Part shown: positions 48,443 through 60,000 of the stretch, piece after piece
Layout of the letters: each line of letters opens with the position of its first letter
Position numbering within the stretch: the stretch's first letter is position 1
Origin: Glossina fuscipes
Taxonomy: Eukaryota > Arthropoda > Insecta > Diptera > Glossinidae
Direction of reading: 5' to 3'
DNA length: 64,000 bases
NCBI RefSeq assembly: GCF_014805625.2
Contig: NW_023998426.1
Span: 2,273,839 to 2,337,838, forward strand
Translations under genes and position numbers: made by a program
The notes under the pieces: generated by a model
What the model saw: the letters and a program-made list of their open reading frames with translations, nothing else
Told to the model about the DNA's origin: nothing
Database searches by the model: none

Positions 48443-51400
48443 TAGTATATTTACTGCTAAATTATCTTCTACCTGCAGTGTGTCTTTTTGTTTATATTTA
48501 CTACTTATTAGGTTATATGTGTGGACATCGCAAAGTCTCGTAATATTTTCATAAGCATACCCGCAACTAAAATTAGTGGGTAGTTTTCTAATACTTGTGA
48601 AATATTTAACAATTGTTTCCTTTGTTATGTTATTATGTTATAATATCTATTACCCACTAACAAATTTATATTTGTGGAAATATAACAGGAATATAAAATG
48701 GGGGCCTTTGTCCGTCAGTTTGTTCGTGTTCGTAAAGTGAGACTATGGGCCAACTAACATTTTGACTTTTTCTATAAGTTTCCCAGAGGATAAATAGAAC
48801 ACAAAAAATTCGGCTTTGAAATTTCAAATATGTATCAACAATCAATTTATCGCAGCCTCGTGCATTTTTATACATTTATACACAGTTTAAAATTATATTT
48901 CTACGCCTTTTTAAATGGGTGTAAGTTGGGAAAAATTCGGTCCAAACCGAATATTTTCACATAATATTATTTTTATTTTCAATTGTTTTGTTTAATGGAA
49001 TATATAATAACCATGTATGATTGCGATTAATCTAATTGTATTATATAAACTTTTATATTTTGCATATTTGCATATTTATAGTTATTTGTAAAGAAATAGG
49101 TAAGAAAATCGCAGCAATAGGATGTTGGACCTTAACGAATGAAAAATGGAAAGTGAGCAATACTTTCGGATGATTAAAATAGAAAGTCATCCCATTACGC
49201 ATATATATAGAGAACCATACTAAACTAGCCATTCAGTGAAGTTGAAGGAAATCATCTATTGGTTTGTTCGGGAAGTCAAGTCGCTTTTCCTTTTTTTTTT
49301 TTTGGTCAGAATTAAAATCCATTGTTTTTGTAATGGACAAATATGTTATTATGAATTGTCGAATTCGATAAATGTAATCTCTCAGCGTGGGTTCGCATCA
49401 GTTCATCGCTTTATTCATCTTCTTTCTGTCTTGATCAAGTCCAATTGATCTTCTAGAAGGTGGTACATCTTTAGTTTTAACACTGACCTTTATTCACATT
49501 CAATAATTTTTTTTCTTGCTTGAATAGCTAGCGTTTTTCCTTAAAACTAAAATATGCTGGATTTATAACTGCTTTCGACTTTCCATAGCTGATAAGACGC
49601 CAAAGAAAAGCTATTCAGCAGAATCAAACGGATCTTTTCAAAAAAGATCCCTTGCTGTTGAGAAAAAACAGGATGACTTTCCGAACAATCTAATATTTGG
49701 CCTTTTGTCCGTCGTTCCACATAGTTATTTAATTGCTTCAGAGAGTGATCCGCCCGTAAGTGAAGGGTTTGACGACCATTAAAGAAATATACCATATTTT
49801 CTACACATTTTAAGCAATAACTGCCGCTTGATATTGGATTTCGGTCTAAAAGTTTAACTCTGATATGCATTAGAAAATGATTCCCATCGACCCATTATCG
49901 GATGCACAATTAAAAATGATTTACAATAACAAGGGGCTTGTGGGTGTACTTAAATCATTATAATAAGTTATACTTATTTTATATTCAGCTACTAGAGTTA
50001 AAGGCGCATAAATTAAAACATATGAACAACCGATACGTAACATAACATACGTGAGTACGATAGAATAACAATCAAAAATTTATCCACACAACACGAGAAA
50101 AATGATGAGCTTAAACATTATCTTTAGCATAAATCTTAAGATTTTTTTTTTGAAATATTTTTAAGTTAGTATATCACACTGTATACTTGAACAGGTAGGA
50201 GAATTTAGCAGTAGGTCAATTATTTAAATTTAATACTCACTACCGTACGACATATACAACTTGTCATAATGAAAACAAAGCATCCTTGTAGTTTATTGTG
50301 TTTTCAATAATTTCAAGATATGACTCGGGACTATTTGTCAAAATGCTTGCGCTCGTCTGAATCCGATGTCGGCTCACTAAAAGTAACGAATAACGAAAAT
50401 TGCCGTAGCGAGAGGACCGCTATGGTGGCTTTCAACAGGAATGCATTTAATTTAATAACAAATTGGAAATTATAGTAAGGATCGGGACTTTTGAGCTTTC
50501 CTAAAGATATCGCATATAGATGACATATTTAAATAAATTTTGAACCTAAGTTATATAACGCCAGTCGACATAATTCTAATTTCTTTCCATTTAAAGCGAT
50601 ACATATGGAATTTCGTGCGTGTATTGTTTTCTTTCTTCTGGTATTAAAATTTAAACATGAACGGGAATACCTCAACGTCAACATATCTATCCAAAGAGAT
50701 ATAAAAATTCGATCTAAAAATGATTTCAGTTAGCCGAAACAAACGAAATATTAGATGACATTTACTATATGGATAGTCAAGCTCCGCTTCAGCTCGAACA
50801 TAGACCTCTTTCCATTATTAGTTTTTAAAGAGAGTGATGTTGGTACGTATTGTGCGTATGAAGGATCCAAAGTAAATGGCATATGTATGCACGTTTTCAA
50901 TATGAGGAAAGCTCTGAGTAGATTAAGTCACGTCCGTGCTTGATAGTAACATGACAAATAAAATGGTCGTCGCATTCTTAACTGATGCTTGTAGGTTGAA
51001 GGTCAGAAGACAGATATCTGTTGCTTAGAAACTTTATCTTGATAGTTTAAATTTGGACACTTGTAATCTTAAACTTAGTACAAATATTTACTATGACCTT
51101 CAAGAAATTGAAATTACTTCCAATCGACGTTCTGCTCTATCCACAAATTCACAAAGTACCTTACAATGGTTTGTTGTTATTAGTCTAAGGTAGCGAGTAT
51201 CAATAGTTCGCCGCAGGGCGAACCTATGTAACTTTCGTAATTATTTTAAAATAATAATTCTACCTTGAATAAGAAAACAAAAACATTCCTTTTATACAAA
51301 ACTCATATAAAATGGAGAGATAATATAAAAATTTATAAAGTAAAACAATTAGTAAAAATAACGAATAAATATAAAAACGCGAGAGTGTCGCCAGCTCTTT

Positions 51401-51532
51401 AAAGAAAAATGGCTCAAAAGTATTTGTTTAATTTATTTGTGAAGCCTAGACACATAAAACGAGGAAATTGTTAATTCATATTGATAAACTAAAAAGTAAA
51501 ATATTGTATACAATAAAAGAGAGAAGAACTCG

Positions 51533-51534
<2 letters not shown>

Positions 51535-51569
<35 letters not shown>
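51535..51569. repeat. (TA)n microsatellite
   Basis: Pure TA run of about 35 bp. Confidence 0.9.
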
Positions 51570-51571
<2 letters not shown>

Positions 51572-51859
51572 TAGATGTGATTGCATGAAATTAGTATAAG
51601 AAATATTCGAAACTGTGAATGAGATGCAGTTAAGAAGGAGAACTTTTTTTATTAACCACAACATAGCCCTTTGCACTCTTCATTTTTTTTTTTTTTAATA
51701 TAAGTCTAGCTCCTTAATTAATTTACAAAAAAAAAAAAAAAAACATAAAATATGCTCTCAATAAAAAGCCGCATTCGAATATGCAAAGTGTGTAATTATT
51801 TTTATTTCTTTTCTATATGAAGTAATACATTTCCAATAAAAGGATATCACGTGGAGCAT

Positions 51860-52003
51860 GATGTAGGAATGTCGAGCCACACACGGAAAGGATTAAGGCG
51901 CTATAAATATGATAACTACTTTGTTTTTATTTAATATAGTATAGCAGCTATCATCTCCTCCCATCAAACTTTTATGTCGAGTGTGACTCGACATTCCTAC
52001 ATC
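51860..52003. repeat. Inverted repeat with 23-bp arms, MITE-like
   Basis: GATGTAGGAATGTCGAGCC plus CACAC at 51860-51882 is matched by its complement at 51981-52003 with one mismatch. The right arm is itself overlapped by a perfect palindrome ATGTCGAGT-GTG-ACTCGACAT at 51974-51994. The spacer is AT-rich. Confidence 0.75.
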
Positions 52004-52309
52004 CTCCTATATTCTTACGTTCCTCTTAGAAGAGCAGGGCAGAAAATCGAAATTTTTAATCTTTATTACTCCAGGTGTAAAATTGCTATTCGCTTGGATG
52101 TTGTGTTATTGTAGGCATGTCAGTCGTTCGATGGTAATCCCACAAGTTGATATATATACATTGCGGCAAAAGTACTGACAATGTTTCTGCTTAAATACGA
52201 CGCTGGCAAGGCACGGGGGTTGATTGATATTTAAAGAACTCGGTAAGGGGATTAAATCATAGATATGGCAATGAAATTTTACAAAAGACACTGAGTTTTA
52301 CAATTTACA

Positions 52310-52650
52310 TTGGTTTGGCAGCCATTTCGCACTTCTTCAACTGCCAGCTAAGCCATGCTGCGCCCTTCTGGTGAGTACGCTGCGTGTGGCAGAACTTTCC
52401 ATACGAGCTGCAACAGTCTATCCCGGACAACTCCTGCAACAAATGGCCAAAAAATGGCATTTTCAGGCAATTCGTGTCGCCACTTTTAAACTGTTGAAAC
52501 CAAGACCGACAATTGGGGCATAATGGGGCAGCATCACCATAAGTCTCTGAACGTGTTTGGTGGGCTATGAGAGCAGATTTCTTTAAATAAATAACAAAAG
52601 TAATGAATTTGGAAGAAGAAGAATCTTGAGTGCTCCATAATTTAGGTCGA
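52310..52650 (-). mobile_element. Mariner deletion derivative, copy 2
   Basis: Aligns with 21200-21560 in the same orientation, including CATTTCGCACTTCTTCAAC at one end, GTGTGGCAGAACTT in the middle, the deletion junction near the shared GGCATTTTCAGGC/AACATTTTCGGTC region, and AAGTCTCTGAA beyond it. It is shorter and carries its own indels. Confidence 0.7.
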
Positions 52651-52859
52651 CCTACGCTATTTTATCTAGAGGAAGGTCAGTACCATCGAATTCAACCGTT
52701 ATGTACGCTGATATTTCCCATTTTTAAGTGTGAAAGTCGGTGATCAAAATTTTGCTTAGGTGCATTTCAAATCTCAAACTAGAATTTGTACAATTTATGG
52801 GATGTTTTGGAACTTATTTTCGCGTCTTATAAAGGTATTGAAAAAAAATTAAATTTTAA

Positions 52860-53215
52860 TACACTATAATAAAGGGTAGGCGTGGTAAATTTTTCCTATT
52901 TTCACTTTTTTGAAAACAGGTGTTTGCAGAGTGGGCGCGTTCTTCAAACGATTTGGACCATTTTCCATATCAATCTGCGTGCGAGAACTTTCAATCCTTC
53001 TGCCAAATTTGAAGGCAATAGCTTCATTTTTGCAGTTAAGAATCTGTTTACAAAAGACATTACATAGATGGATGCTTATCTGATGCTTATCAAGAATGTA
53101 TATATTTGATGGGGTCTCTGATTCTTCCTTCTGGATGTTGCAAAAGTTTTGATAAAATTAATATAACTCTCTTCCTTCGGTGATTGGTATAAAAAGTGCT
53201 TAGTCTACGCCATCC
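52860..53215 (+). repeat. Family B interspersed repeat lacking the GGAC core
   Basis: GGGTAGGCGTGGTAAATTTT, CAATCTGCGTGCGAGAACTT, CTGCCAAATTTGAAGGCAAT, GATGCTTATCAAGAATGTAT. It starts about 200 bp after the mariner derivative. Confidence 0.6.
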
Positions 53216-54016
53216 AAGTTATCGAAAAGAAAAAGCTAATAATTTCCATATATGCCCTTTTTTTCCAAATATTTCTGATTCCTTGACCTCGATACTGCTG
53301 AATAGACGTTTGATGAAGACTGGGTTGCGGTCGCTTTCTAAAATCAATAATTTTGATTAAGAGAAACCGAAAAGCATAAGTGCCCTCAGATGAACTTAAG
53401 AAATTCTTAAGAAATTTTTAAAACGATTTAGTTTTTGCATATATATATATATATTTTTTTTTTTTTTACAACCGTTTCTTCTTTTTATTATATAAACAAT
53501 AATTCATAATTAATTTAATTGTTGCACGGTGAAGGAGAAACCAACAGCATATTAGTGTACCTTAATTAAAAGTTAATTACAAAGAATAAAAGAAATTAAC
53601 TACATTTGTGTTTCGCTTAACATTTCTTAAGGTATAAATGAAATTTTTTACTTTAAATTCATTTATCTTTTATTTTTGGTTTCGCTTTGACTAGTGACGT
53701 ATTTATTAAAATAAATTATTGTTACAATTTGAATTAAATTTCTTTTCATTTTCTACAGTTAGACAATCGTGTTTGTTGTGCACGGGTGTTTTTAAACAAA
53801 ATTCCTTTCATATATAAAACTAAGCATTTGATCAGTTGTATTAGTTTCCGAGAGGAGGGGAAATCAATTCAAAAATTTATCTATACGTATATTTGTGCAA
53901 TAAAATTTAAACAATAAATAAATATATTGGCAACACAATAGGGTAATAAATACAACACCACCACCAAACGATTAGTTCAAAATTGTGCCTGAAGCATTTA
54001 AGCCTTTAACTAGCAA

Positions 54017-54022
54017 TTTATT
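54017..54022 (-). terminator. Candidate polyadenylation signal of the CAP gene
   Basis: AATAAA on the minus strand, 77 nt beyond the CAP stop codon at 54099-54101. Confidence 0.45.
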
Positions 54023-54098
54023 ATTGTTAACCAAATAAAAAAAAACAAAAAAAAAAAAATATTAAAGCGAACTCCACCCGGACTAAAAACTGTCGTCT

Positions 54099-57000
54099 TT
54101 AAATGCGCTCGACATAATTTCCGGGAAATGTGCCAAAGCAACCGGTACGTTGAGAAGTGCCAACATACCAACCATCGTCGCATTTCTCTAAAACATGCAC
54201 CAAATCACCTTCGAACAGCTCCAGTTCATCGGAATTCTGTGGCTGATATTTATACAGAGCTCGATATCTATTAACAAAACGAAAAAAAAAAATGCAGGTT
54301 TAATTTCAATTTTTTTAAGCTGATATAAGATAAAGTGGCTGAAAATTTTCCGACCTAAATATGAAGATCGCCAGTAGTTTGCTAATGCCTTGATAATTGC
54401 GAACAAAAATTTCAGATAATTTAGACGTACAGTTGTCGGTGAATGATCGTTTGAGTGAATTGTTGTGAATTTTCGTGAAAATGGAAAAAAATGAGTATCG
54501 GGCTGTTGCTGCTTGTTCTGAAAGGTCTACAGGCGGACTATAGGACATCATTGTCATGCCAGTTAAGGTATCGTCGAAAGCTCCAGAGGACTAAAAGCTA
54601 TAAGCACTGAGGAAAGCATCGCTTATGTCTGTGAAACATATGGAAAAAGTGGTTGTGAATATGTCTAAAGAATGCGCTGATCGCATAGGCATGGGAAAAC
54701 TGACCACGCATTCTGTGGCTAGGCGCGTTTGTTCACAGTAGAACAAAATGTTGGAGTCGTAAGACGATGGGAAAATTGAATGAATCCAAACTCTATTTGC
54801 TGCGCCTATTCCGCTCAACCGCCAATGAATATTCTCTGTTGGCAAATATCGTATGGATGCCTCAGGAGTAATTACTTAATTCAGATGATGACATCATTGT
54901 GGAAACTGAAGGGTATTTTGACTGTCTTGACAACCTTTCTATAGAAAATATAACCTAAATATTAGAAATACTTGAAAGCAGCTATACCGGAACTTTGCAA
55001 GAGAGAACTTTCATTATATATAGGTCAGAAACGTTTCAAACAATTGTCGCACATACACTATTGGTTCGACATTGGTGTCGACATGTAAAATGTCCGTTTT
55101 GTTCTTCTGCGAAGCTCCTTTTGGGAAATAATTATTGGTACCAGTTTGAGTGTGATAGCCATGGCGGATAAGTGTGTTGAATTCTTGATTAATATTGGAA
55201 CGAAGCGTGTCCATATGGCGGTGCGTTGTGCGATCCGTCCGCGTGACTACATCCTCAGCTCCAATATCGATAAGTACCTAAAGCTTGCTAAAATCAATTC
55301 CTTTTCTTCTTCATATTTGAATGTCAAAGGCTTACCTCCACATAGGCAACGGGAAAGATGCCCTTTCTGTTAGCTATTCGACCTTCAAACCAATTTTCGT
55401 CTACTCGTCGCGTTAGAGAAACTAATTCTCCTTTATTCAGCGATAATTCAATGCCAGATTGTGCTTGAAAATTATATTTTGCTCGGGCTTGACCTTCTGA
55501 TGGCTTTTGTCGCGTTTGTTGTTTTAAATATTGTATCTCTCCTCTGCTGATGATCTATACGAAACAATGCATTATAATATATTTTATCAAAAAAAAAAAA
55601 AAAAAAAAAAAAAAAAACAAATAAAAAAAAAGTTTATTATCATCGCTTTATACTTGGTTACCTCAACATAATTAGCTGGAAAGAGGCCGACCATGGCATT
55701 TCGTTCACCCTCATACCAGTTTTTATCAATAGTTCGCCTTATATATATGATATCGCCTTTCTTAAAGCAAAGTTCTCTACAACGTAAATATATGAAATGA
55801 AAATTTAAGACATTAAAGTCGCCATAATAGTATTTTAATTGAATTTTTTTTTTTTTTACCTCGGATTTTGTCCCTGGAAATTGTAAAGGGCCCGAGCTAC
55901 AGCTTTGGTTTGTAAATCTTGTTTAAGCGGCGATTTTGGCGCCAAATCGGCTGGAAAATCATCGTAACGATTAAGGGCGATTGGGGATTTTTGTGACGGT
56001 GTAAAATTGTCGGTGTGGCGACGAGCATTCATATCTTGCAGCTCTTGCAGGTACTTGCGACGGCGTTCCTCCTGATAAAGTTTTTGCATATATTCAGCTT
56101 GGCGTGACGCCAACTCTTCGTCGGTCATCGGTGGTGACCTTGGCTCCTGACATACGGGCGTCTTAAAATATATACTCACATCGGATTCGTGATAAAGATT
56201 CGGCGAAACTGAATACAGATAAATCAAATAACAAGTAACGTTTGATTTTACACGTGATCAACGCTTAATTGATTTGCTTTACTTTTCTTTTGTAAAATTT
56301 ATGCACAATTTTCGCATCCGCACCCGCACCCGCACCCGCACTCGCACTTTAAATGCGTAGATATATATCTTTGTGTTTAGATAATGATATGAAACTTTAA
56401 AGTTTCTTTTTTATATGTATTTGCTTCGTTGCGTGTCAGGCTTATTAATACTTAAATGAATTTATAAATGATTTCATTCATTTATGTGGACGGACAATTT
56501 CTACAAAGCATCCGAAAATTAACTTTCACCATTTGTGTTTTCTCCCCTTTTGTTTTTCTTTTTTTTTCGTCTTTTTTTTTTATTATAAGAGCTTCGTTCT
56601 GTTTGTTAACTTTAGTTGCTAACGGAAAGTCAAAGTATGTTAAGATGGTTAGTACTTTCGCATCATCTCAGTATTTGAACTGTTTGTTAAGCAATTGATA
56701 GAAAGCAGGCAGTATGCACTTTTTACTAAACTTTAACTAAACTTTAAGTTTATATCATCCGTGAATCGAAAAGATTGCCTCAATGGTTGATATGCTCGCT
56801 CTTCGTCTTTCTTTGTCTAAATTGAATTTTTTTATTAAGAGTAAAATTTTCAATTGATTAACGAAAGCAAACAACCGTCTATCGCTAATTGTTCACTTGT
56901 ATTATAATTTTTATCAAAACGATGAACCGAAATTTAACCTTTACACGATGGGACACGATGGGCATTCGGAATTCGTTCTAAGCCCTTCACTTGCTTTGTT

Positions 57001-60000
57001 TTACTATTAGACACAATGAATGACACGTACTTTGTTTTCAATTTCGTGTAAATACTGCTTCAGAGCGGATTTAAGTATGAGAAAACAAAAAAAAAGAAAA
57101 AAAGAAAAGACTGTTAAGAGAATTAAATGCGCGACACACTACCGTTTATTGTAGAAAGAAATTTATGAATGAGTAAATATGTGAAAGCACTTGTGTGCAA
57201 ATCAAGTATAAATAATCGCATATAAAAAGAGATGTTCGCCTCATTTCTTTCCTTAGGAAGCGAGCGAGAGACAGAGAGAGAGAGAAAGAGATTATATTTT
57301 TCATTTCGTAATGGAGGATATATTAATGTTATCACAAGATATGCCAAAGTTATAAAAACGGTTCATTTCTTTATGATATCAAGATCCAAAAAATTTGTCT
57401 GAATAGAGTTTTGAGTAAACTATTTTTGGTTTTTACAATGGTTTTTAATAATAAATTTGAGAATAATTATTTAATAGACATGATCTGCTTCGACTTTAGC
57501 TGATTAAGAAGTCCATAACTTAATCGCTGATTAGCATAGAGAACAAAGTGAGGAAGCGGCGTCATAGCTAAACTAGTATTTCCTCCATTTCGAGGGATTC
57601 TACCCCGTAGCAATATATGTTAAATAAATGAAGAGACAAGCTAAAAACATTAGAAGATAATAGGATGTAATGTTTCCTTACACTCGTCAAAGAATCACGC
57701 GGCCATGTTAGACTTGGCGTTTCATTTGCAGTCTTTCGAAATATCCATCAAAGACATAATGTTATTTTTTCTTCAGGGGATATGTTACCTATGCGTTTAA
57801 TACGCTGATTGCCAGAAAGGGAAAAAGAAAGAGTGGCGAGCGCAGCCAAATGGGCGTGTGTCCAATCGGCAAGTGTTGCGCCTTTGTCGATTCGGCACTC
57901 ACCAAAGTAAAATCTACTGCAGTGACATTTGAACCCGCGAGAACGGTCATGGTAATCGGGATTCTTAATTATTCAGAGGAGACTCGAACCTGAAGCAATA
58001 TGGGCTAAATAAGAAATAAATAAAGTATTAAAAGATTGGACTTCGATTGAGTGTAACGATTTTTTACATCCACCAATGAACCACGTGGCCATATTACTCT
58101 TTCATTCGCGTTTCATTTGTAGCGTTTCGAATACGCAGCAGAGACTGTGTAAAATATACATTGTTTTTTTTTTTTTTAATATGACAAATCACTGAGGGGA
58201 TATGTTCCCTGTCCGCTATGTAACGCTGCCACTATCAGAGAGAAGACAGGAAAGAGACAGAAATAGAGCGGTGGTGGCCGCAGCTTAGCAACTGTGTGCG
58301 ACATCGATAAATGTTCTGCTTTTAGCGATTGAGCACTTGACCAAACAAAACTCTACCGCAGCTAAGATTTGGGCCAGCGAACACTGACTTCTTACTCATG
58401 GTTCTCACTTACTCGGCCAGTCAGGCAGATATCGTTGCTTTTACCTGTCAAGCAACGATCTTCTTGATTCCGTCTGTCGATTTGCTTATTGTTCGTGTAA
58501 CGTTCATGCTTCTCAAAAAGGGGAACGGGAAGCAGAACAGATACTCCCATCAATAAGAAAATTCTTTCTTCATTTACTTTTTATGCATTAGTGTCAAGTG
58601 GTGGGTATTGAAGATTCTCCTAAGAGGAATAAAAATTTTTCCTTACAAGTAAAAGTAAAGTCCTCTCTACGCAGACAACAATATGCAACAATAGTTTATG
58701 TGCGAAAACAGTTTAAAGATTTATGTGTCTCTATATAACTAAGTTTGACTCAGAAAATACTTAAGAGAAAATTCATCATAGTACTCGTTCGTCTCTTTGA
58801 TAATTTATAACATGAGATATGTTAGTTGAAACTCTTTATCTGTTTAAAGCTACTATGTAACACCACCAGATCTTTCCGATTGAGACGATAGTCTTGCATC
58901 TTATGGGTTTTTCGTTCAAATGCTTCAAAGGCAACATTCTTAGGATGTAATTAATTTGTGGCCTCATTGTCTTTCGGCTTAAACAAAGCAACAAAGTTGA
59001 TTGTTGTTAATAAATTCATAGTAATTTACTCTTGTTACACTTATTACAGTCGCGCATGTTGTAATTTTTTCCGCATTATTTTCAATGGATTCTTTACATG
59101 CATCGTCAAAAGATGAGATATGCTCAGTTTGTCAAAATGTTTGCGATATTTGAATTTAAGCGTAAGGAATTCTATAAGATGTAAAAGTCTGTTATGACAA
59201 TTTGCAAGGGTTAAATACCCCATGGCATAGAAAGCTGGTATAGCGAAGACAATGTTAGCAAAAAAACGATTTCTTATATTCCGCAACATTCAACATTGGA
59301 AAAAGAAGGCGTAATGTGCCCAATAAGGTTTCTAAGTAATTCGAAATAAAGACGAACACGAAGGCCTCGTCATAGTTTCTTTAATAATTACAGCATCACT
59401 TGTTAGGTAGTATCAACATTCAAAGGAAATGTTTTAAAGTTATATGGTCTACCGATTATTCGTTTGCGCGTTACGGTCGTTTTCATATTTCATATATGTA
59501 TTCAGTCAATATTGGCGACATTTACTTGCTATCCTATGAACTTATTGAGTGACGTGTGACTACAGTATTTATATAATTAAGACGTGGTAAAAATCAATAT
59601 TACGGCCATACAAAACTATAATGTACAAATGCTCTCACATAACTTGCTAACGTTTTAAAGTTATGATATATGTATATATATCTCAGATAGGCCTAAACAG
59701 ACAAATATGGTTACCTCTTTTATTTTTTCCTATAACTGTTACCGAGCGATGGGGTTGAATTCATTTTATAGAAATTTATGGAACAGAAGGAATGTTCAGG
59801 GACCTTATGAAATGTGCATATTTTTGATCAATATCGAACACTGAGTCTATCTAAGCAGGTTTATCCCTCTGTCTCTCCGTTTACGTGGTAAGCACTCTCT
59901 TGGCCGCAAACAAATCGTCTTCAAACTTGGCGAAAACATTGAAAGTTCTTGCACGGAGGTTGATTTTAAAATTGGGTAAAATGTGTCAAAGAACACCCGC

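Larger units (their letters stand above)
48443..54016. other. Intergenic region between the converging kinesin and CAP genes
   Basis: 5.6 kb without a supported gene. It contains a (TA)n run, an inverted repeat at 51860-52003, a mariner deletion derivative at 52310-52650 and a family B repeat at 52860-53215, all listed separately. A 107-codon minus-strand open frame at 49547-49870 is unassigned. Stretches 48443-49540, 49870-51530 and 53220-54016 show only AT-rich sequence with scattered homopolymer runs. No obvious AATAAA for the kinesin transcript was found close to its stop. Confidence 0.6.
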
